Positions 6,437-10,006 of a stretch of 10,006 nt of DNA are shown here, piece by piece. A program made the translations under genes and the position numbers. The notes below the pieces were generated by a model, which saw only the letters and a list, made by a program, of their open reading frames with translations, was not told the origin of the DNA and did no database searches. The DNA is from Baffinella frigidus (Eukaryota > Cryptophyceae > Cryptomonadales > Baffinellaceae). Positions within the stretch are counted from its first letter, which is position 1. Each line of letters opens with the position of its first letter. The stretch lies in NCBI GenBank assembly GCA_026770585.1, contig MU646317.1:789985-799990 (forward strand). The letters run 5' to 3'.

Positions 6437-8745
6437 CTAGCGCGGCTGGGCCGGCTGGGACTGCTGGACAGAGAAAAACTGCTGCTGCTGCTGCGGCGTC
6501 ATCGGCGTAATTGGCGCGAACCCCCCCTGCTTTCGGGTTTAGAGTTTAGGGTTCAGGGTTTGGGGGTTCGGGCTGAGGGAACCCAACCCTAGGCACAACT
6601 GTGTAAGCATGGCGCGCCATGGTTTGGGGTTGAGGGTTTAGAGTTGAGGCAAACCAGGGTTTGGGGTTCAGGGCTTAGGGTTAGGCAAACCAGGGTTCAG
6701 GGTTTGGGGTTCAGGGTTCAGGGTTTGGGGTTAAGGGTCAAGGGTTTTGGGTTTGGGGCTTGGGTTTTGGGGTGTGGGGTTTACCTGCATGCTCATTGGC
6801 TGCATCGCGTAGGTGGCGGGCACGCCTCCCTGCTTCAGGGTTTGGGGTTCAGGGTTTAGGGTTTAGGGTTTCGGGTTTCGGGTTTCGGGTTTAGGGTTTG
6901 GGGTTTGGGGTTTGGGGTTTAGTGTTTCGGGTGTGGGGTTTCGGGTGTAGGGTTTGGGGTTTGGGGTTTGGGGTTGAGGGCTTGCCTGGGAGTAGACAGG
7001 GAGCGATCCCGGGGTGCCCGCCTGCTGGAGGGGGTTCAGATTTGGTGTTTAGAGTTTTGGGTTTTGGGTTTGGGTTTAGGGTTTAGGGTGTAGGGTTTGG
7101 GGTTTGGGGTTTGGGGTTTGGGGTTTGGGGTTTGGGGTTTGGTGTTTGGTGTTTGGTGTTTGGTGTTTGGTGTTTGGGGTTGAGGGTTTACGGGTTTTGG
7201 GTTCGAGGTTTCGGGTTTTGGGTTTCGGGTTCGAGGTTTCGGGTTTTGGGTTTCGGGTTCGAGGTTTCGGGTTTTGGGTTCAGAGTTTATGGTTTAGGGG
7301 CGCGGCTTGCTGCGGAGCGGTGGCCAGTTTGGTTAAGGGACTATTCTCAAGTTGCCATCCAGCGTTCCAGGTACAAATCCGTCAACTTTGGCACCTGGAG
7401 GCTCCTGCCGCGGTGCTGCGCGTCCTCAGTCGGGCTAACAGACTATTCTCAAGTTGACATCCTAGGGCTGTGGTACAAATGCGTCAACTTTGGGACCTGG
7501 CGAGACGCGTGGTGGATGTTGTGCTGCGCTGCGTGCTGAGCGTGGTAGCCTGTGTAAGGTTTGGGGTTTAGGTTTGGGGTTTAGGGTCTAGGGTTTTGGG
7601 TTCAGGGTTTGGCGAGTTTTGGGTTTAGGGTTTCGGGTTTAGGGTTGGGGTTTAGGGTTTTGGGTTTAGGGTTTGGGTTTTAGGGTTTAGGGTTTAGAGT
7701 ATAGGTTTTGGAGTTTAGGGGTTAGGGTTCAGGGTTTCAGGTTTCGGGTTTCAGGTTTCAGGTTTCAGGTTTCGGGCTTCGGGTTTCGGGTTTCGGGTTT
7801 CTTAATTCGGGTTTCGGGTTTCTTAATTCGGGTTTCGGGCTTCGGGTTTTGGGTTTAGGGTTTAGGGGGGTACCAGGGGCGGGGAACGCCGCGTAGGGGT
7901 TGTGCTCTGCGGCCGGTACGCCCGTGTCCTGTTTTGGGCTTTGAGGGTTGGGATTCGGGGTTTGGGGGTTTCGGGTTGAGAGTTTCAGGTTTCAGGTTTC
8001 AGGTTTGTGGTTTTGGGTTTTGGGTTTGGTGTTTGGTGGTGTTTGGTGTTTGGTGTTTGGTGTTTGGTGTTTGAGCTTTGGTGTGCGGTGGTTGGTGTTT
8101 GGTGTTTGGTGTGTGGTGTTTGGTGTTTGGTGTTTGTTGTTTGGTGTTTGTGGTTTGTTGTTTGTTGTTTGTTGTCTGTTGTTTGGTGTTTGGTGTTCGG
8201 TGTTCGGGCTTTAGGGAGAACCGTGTGCGCCCGTACGGGTCATCGCCAGGGGACTCAGTCAACCCTGAGAGAGTCACGCCAGATTGCTCGAGGGAAACCG
8301 ACGCCTTATCCACGTAAGATCTGACGTGTTTGACTTAAGGATTCACGGGGATTCCCTGGAAAGATGGATGTTTCGAGCATCCTGGCGTGGAGTGTCCTCA
8401 AAAAGTCTCTGAGAAGTCTCACGCCCCTGAACCCTACCCCAGTCTCGCTCATCTTAAGCTTCTCAACGCTTACCCAGAACCCCGAAAAACGAAACCCGAA
8501 ACCCGACACCCGACAGCACGAACCGTGTGTTTGGTGTTTGGTGTTTGGGGCTTGGGGGTTGGAATGTGTTGTTTGGTGTTTGGGCTTTAGGGTGAACCGT
8601 GTGCGCAAGCCTGTAGGGGTCATCGCCAGGGGACTCAGTCGGCTCCGAGGGTGCGTCCGAAAGGTCCAGCGGGTCCATTTCTTGCAGTGACTGCTTTGGG
8701 GGTTAGGGGTTAGGGTTTTGGATTTTGGGGGTTGGTGTTTAGGGT

Positions 8746-8777
<32 letters not shown>

Positions 8778-9880
8778 GGTTTAGAGTTTAGGGTTTCAGG
8801 GTTTAGTGTTTAGTGTTTAGTGTTTAGTGTTTTGTGTTTAGTGTTTAGTGTTTGGGAGGACCTTGTCGTCGAAGATGCGGGGGAAGAGTTTCTCGCGCGC
8901 CGGGACGAGGAGCATGATGAACAGCGGGAACGAGATTCCCACGATCCCCGCCCACGTGATCCCTGCACAAGTGTCGGACACACACACACGAGTGTTAGAC
9001 ACACATCGGATATGTGTTAGACACACACCGAACACGTGTAAGACACACAGTGTTGAGACGAGGGGGACGAGATCCCGGCGATCCCCGCCCACGTGATCCC
9101 TGCGCGCGTGTCGGATACGTTTACTGCACCGCTCCGGGTGTGTCTAACACCGCCCCGCGTGTGTCCTGCGTGTGTCGGACACGTGGTGGACAAGTGTTAG
9201 ACACACGGGAAAGGGTGTTGGGCACACGGGGGGGGGTGTTGGGCACGCGTGAAGAGCGGGGACGAGATGCCGGCGATCCCTGCCCACGTGATCCCTGCGG
9301 CAACGCGATACCAGATTCAATTGTAGTCATGAGGGTTTAGAGGTTAGGGGTGGGTGTTAAGGGTTCAGGGTGAAGTGGTTAGAGGTTGGTATTTAGTATT
9401 AAGTGTGTAGTGTTTAGTGTGTAGTGTTCAGTGTTTAGCGTTCAGGGTTGTCTGTCAGGCGGGCCCGTTTCTGAAGGCTCATAGACTATTGTATCACTCA
9501 ACTCAAGGCTCAAGGGCATCATGTAGGACCTGCATCGAGAGTAATAAAGAAGAAGAAGACGTGTTGAGGGTTTCGGGTACCGTAGCAGATCGCGAGGCCA
9601 GCGAACTGCACCGCCGTGAACTTCCAGATGACGCCCTGTGTTGGGGTTTTGGGTTTTGGGTTTGGGGTTCAGGGTTTGGGCTTTGGGGTGTGGGGTTTGG
9701 GGCTTTGGGGTTTGGGGTTTGGGGGTTTGGAGCTTGGGGTTTAGGGTTTGGGGTTTGGGGTTTAGGGTTCTGGGTTTAGGGTTTCGGGTGGGGTTCATGG
9801 TTTAGGGTTTAGGGTTTAGGGTTAGGGTTTACCATCGGGACGGTGTCGATGAAGGTGGCGTGCTTCGGGTCTTCTTTGAC
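6437..9880 (-). CDS. BOR/SLC4-type anion (borate/bicarbonate) transporter, C-terminal exons, 5' end off window
   Basis: SLC4 proteins carry borate or bicarbonate across the plasma membrane; the plant BOR branch exports borate. I assembled this from phase-compatible exons on the minus strand. Order: 9880-9833, 9635-9581, 8962-8862, 8690-8598, 7928-7874, 7549-7497, 7442-7395, 7340-7311, 7024-6986, 6829-6785 and 6526-6437 (TAG at 6437-6439), about 218 residues. The first four give HATFIDTVP, then WKFTAVQFAGLAICYGITW, FPLFIMLLVPAREKLFPRIF and SLQEMD. These match, in order, the BOR signature of HASFxExVPF, FTxFQ, CFGITW, FPLxIMxLVPVRQ, LPRFF and LQDLD. The rest is a Pro/Gln-rich cytoplasmic tail with a Q5 run. 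Donors are GT (e.g. ATG|GTAAAC) except GC after 6986 and the weak GC after 7311. If that weak GC is not used, translation would stop at TAA 7287-7289. The substrate cannot be decided here. Confidence 0.85.
7341..7394 (-). other. 54-nt introner-like intron, copy 2
   Basis: This intron runs from GTGCC at 7394 to GAATAG at 7341. It aligns without gaps to the intron at 7443-7496, with about 43 of 54 bases identical by hand count. Both share CCAAAGTTGACG near the 5' end and CAACTTGAGAATAG at the 3' end. CAAAGTTG and CAACTTG give each a short imperfect terminal inverted repeat. It is unlike the telomere-like introns of the same gene. Confidence 0.7.
7443..7496 (-). other. 54-nt introner-like intron, copy 1
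   Basis: This intron runs from GTCCC at 7496 to GAATAG at 7443, the same length as its neighbour. The two ends are almost identical and the middle third diverges. It separates exons 7549-7497 and 7442-7395, joining CAG to TCT in frame. Its internal inverted repeat is GTTGAC with GTCAAC. Confidence 0.7.
8222..8304 (-). pseudogene. Diverged duplicate of the SLQEMD...TESPGDDPY exon
   Basis: Read on the minus strand after an AAG at 8307-8305, this gives SLEQSGVTLSG followed by LTESPGDDPY. It parallels exon 8690-8598, which begins SLQEMDPLDLSD and also contains TESPGDDPY. The near-identical core is about 55 bp (about 8218-8262 against 8594-8640) and includes the CACACG|GTT donor. Its end phase (2) does not fit the next exon at 7928, whereas the 8598 exon does. 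It is probably a non-functional duplicate, though alternative splicing remains possible. Confidence 0.55.
8313..8520. other. Unique island inside an intron, unexplained
   Basis: About 200 bp of non-repetitive sequence lie in the 7929-8597 intron, next to the duplicate exon. On the minus strand one frame holds a moderately protein-like stretch (MSETGVGFRGVRLLRDFLRT). No homology, consistent splice sites or phase support it as an exon. It may be the flank brought in with the exon duplication. Confidence 0.3.
8967..9245. repeat. GTGTxxGACACAC minisatellite in an intron
   Basis: Many copies of GTGTTAGACACAC, GTGTCGGACACAC and GTGTTGGGCACAC occur at about 12-30 bp spacing, interrupted at 9055-9106 by an exon fragment. 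The unit is itself palindromic (GTGT with ACAC). This array is unrelated to the TTTAGGG-like repeats around it. Confidence 0.7.
9055..9106 (-). pseudogene. Partial copy of the GITWAGI exon (fragment 1)
   Basis: On the minus strand, CAG at 9102-9100 is followed by GGATCACGTGGGCGGGGATC, the same start as exon 8962-8862. It keeps the 3' splice site and about 45 bp of exon, then breaks off into minisatellite sequence before the FIMLLVP part. It lies 137 bp upstream in the sense direction. Confidence 0.75.
9247..9300 (-). pseudogene. Partial copy of the GITWAGI exon (fragment 2)
   Basis: A second truncated copy begins after the CAG at 9297-9295. It reads GITWAGIAGIS then a serine where the real exon has phenylalanine (SSPLF against SFPLF). 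It also ends within about 50 bp. With fragment 1 and the intact exon, it forms a spaced series of three 3' splice sites. Confidence 0.75.
9441..9565. other. Unique island in the 8963-9580 intron
   Basis: Non-repetitive sequence with an AATAAAGAAGAAGAAGA purine tract at 9543-9559. Read on the minus strand it follows the GTACCC donor at 9580. The adjoining exons match the BOR family without a gap across this intron, so no exon is expected here. I see no other feature in it. Confidence 0.4.
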
Positions 9881-10006
9881 CTGCGGTTTGGGGTTTGGGG
9901 TTTGGGGTTTGGGGTTTGAGGTGTGGGGTGTGGGGTTTGGGGTGTGGGGTGTGGGGTGTGGGGCGTAGGTTGTAGGGTGCAGGGCTCAGGCAAACTCAGG
10001 ACGCAG

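Larger units (their letters stand above)
6527..10006 (+). repeat. Degenerate telomere-like repeat array forming the introns of the transporter
   Basis: Apart from the exon islands, this 3.4 kb is mostly heptamer-like repeats. Variants include TTTAGGG, TTTGGGG, TTCAGGG, TTTCGGG, TTTTGGG, TTGAGGG, TTTGGTG and TTTAGTG. The G-rich strand is always the plus strand, so the pre-mRNA of the minus-strand gene carries the C-rich CCCTAAA form. Repeats fill introns at 6527-6784, 6830-6985, 7025-7310, 7550-7873, 7929-8597, 8691-8861, 8963-9580 and 9636-9832, and continue from 9881 towards the right edge. The plus-strand open frames rich in Gly, Phe, Val and Trp here are translations of the repeat, not genes. 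Confidence 0.9.

Noticed and set aside
6192-6440. Plus-strand open frame ending in repeated Leu-Ser
   Set aside because: It reads through the palindrome and the CT microsatellite and lies antisense to the transporter's terminal exon.
6608-6621. 14-bp palindrome CATGGCGCGCCATG as a regulatory site
   Set aside because: It is perfect but single and inside an intron, with no link to a known binding site.
6644-9779. Plus-strand open frames rich in Gly, Phe, Val, Trp and Leu
   Set aside because: They are direct translations of TTTGGGG/TTTAGGG-like repeats and change frame with repeat phase. The real coding exons in this region lie on the minus strand.
4612-10006. True chromosome end
   Set aside because: The repeats are interrupted by conserved exons and unique DNA and continue to the window edge in degenerate form. 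They are interstitial or subtelomeric, not a terminal tract.
9985-10006. Next upstream exon of the transporter at the right edge
   Set aside because: The last 20 or so bases are non-repetitive on the minus strand, but too few to set a frame or donor, so no exon is called.

Overview
This is nuclear DNA from a eukaryotic microbe, most likely a unicellular alga. The evidence is GC-rich coding sequence, short GT-AG introns (one GC-AG), TTTAGGG-type telomere-like repeats, AATAAA/TGTAA-type 3' end signals, an algal-style Cys-rich receptor-like protein and a plant/algal BOR-type (SLC4) transporter. A prasinophyte green alga such as Cymbomonas would fit, but dinoflagellates and haptophytes cannot be excluded from sequence alone. 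Nothing looks bacterial or viral.

Layout. 1-247: downstream flank of the first gene, holding foldback element A. 248-2512 (-): a secreted/type I membrane protein with a tandem array of 51-residue Cys-rich (ephrin-receptor-like/TNFR-like) repeats, a membrane segment and a charged tail. 2513-3151: divergent intergenic region. 3152-3698 (+): a tentative two-exon gene of unknown function. 3688-3793: a 56-bp tandem duplication carrying AATAAA and a CT tract. 3849-4508 (+): an ankyrin-repeat protein. Its 3' flank is a paralogue of the preceding gene's 3' end, interrupted by about 100 bp of TTTAGGG repeats. 4803-6252: gene-poor DNA built of foldback/inverted-repeat elements A-like B to E, a 141-bp inverted repeat and a 39-bp near-perfect palindrome.

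6437-9880 (-), running off the right edge: the main result. The non-repetitive islands inside 3.4 kb of degenerate telomere-like repeat are phase-compatible exons of a BOR/SLC4 anion transporter. I can trace eleven exons, from a conserved HATFIDTVP motif through the last membrane helices and the LPRxF-xxx-LQEMD region to a Pro/Gln-rich tail and a TAG stop. Most introns consist of the repeat, always with CCCTAAA on the sense strand. Two consecutive introns are instead 54-nt near-copies of one another (introner-like). Several exons have extra, partly decayed copies inside introns or beyond the stop. The locus looks like one where telomere-like repeats, introner-like insertions and exon duplications have reshaped one gene.

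The genes do not form an obvious pathway: one surface protein, one ankyrin protein, one transporter and one unknown. Repeat biology, not shared function, links the window.
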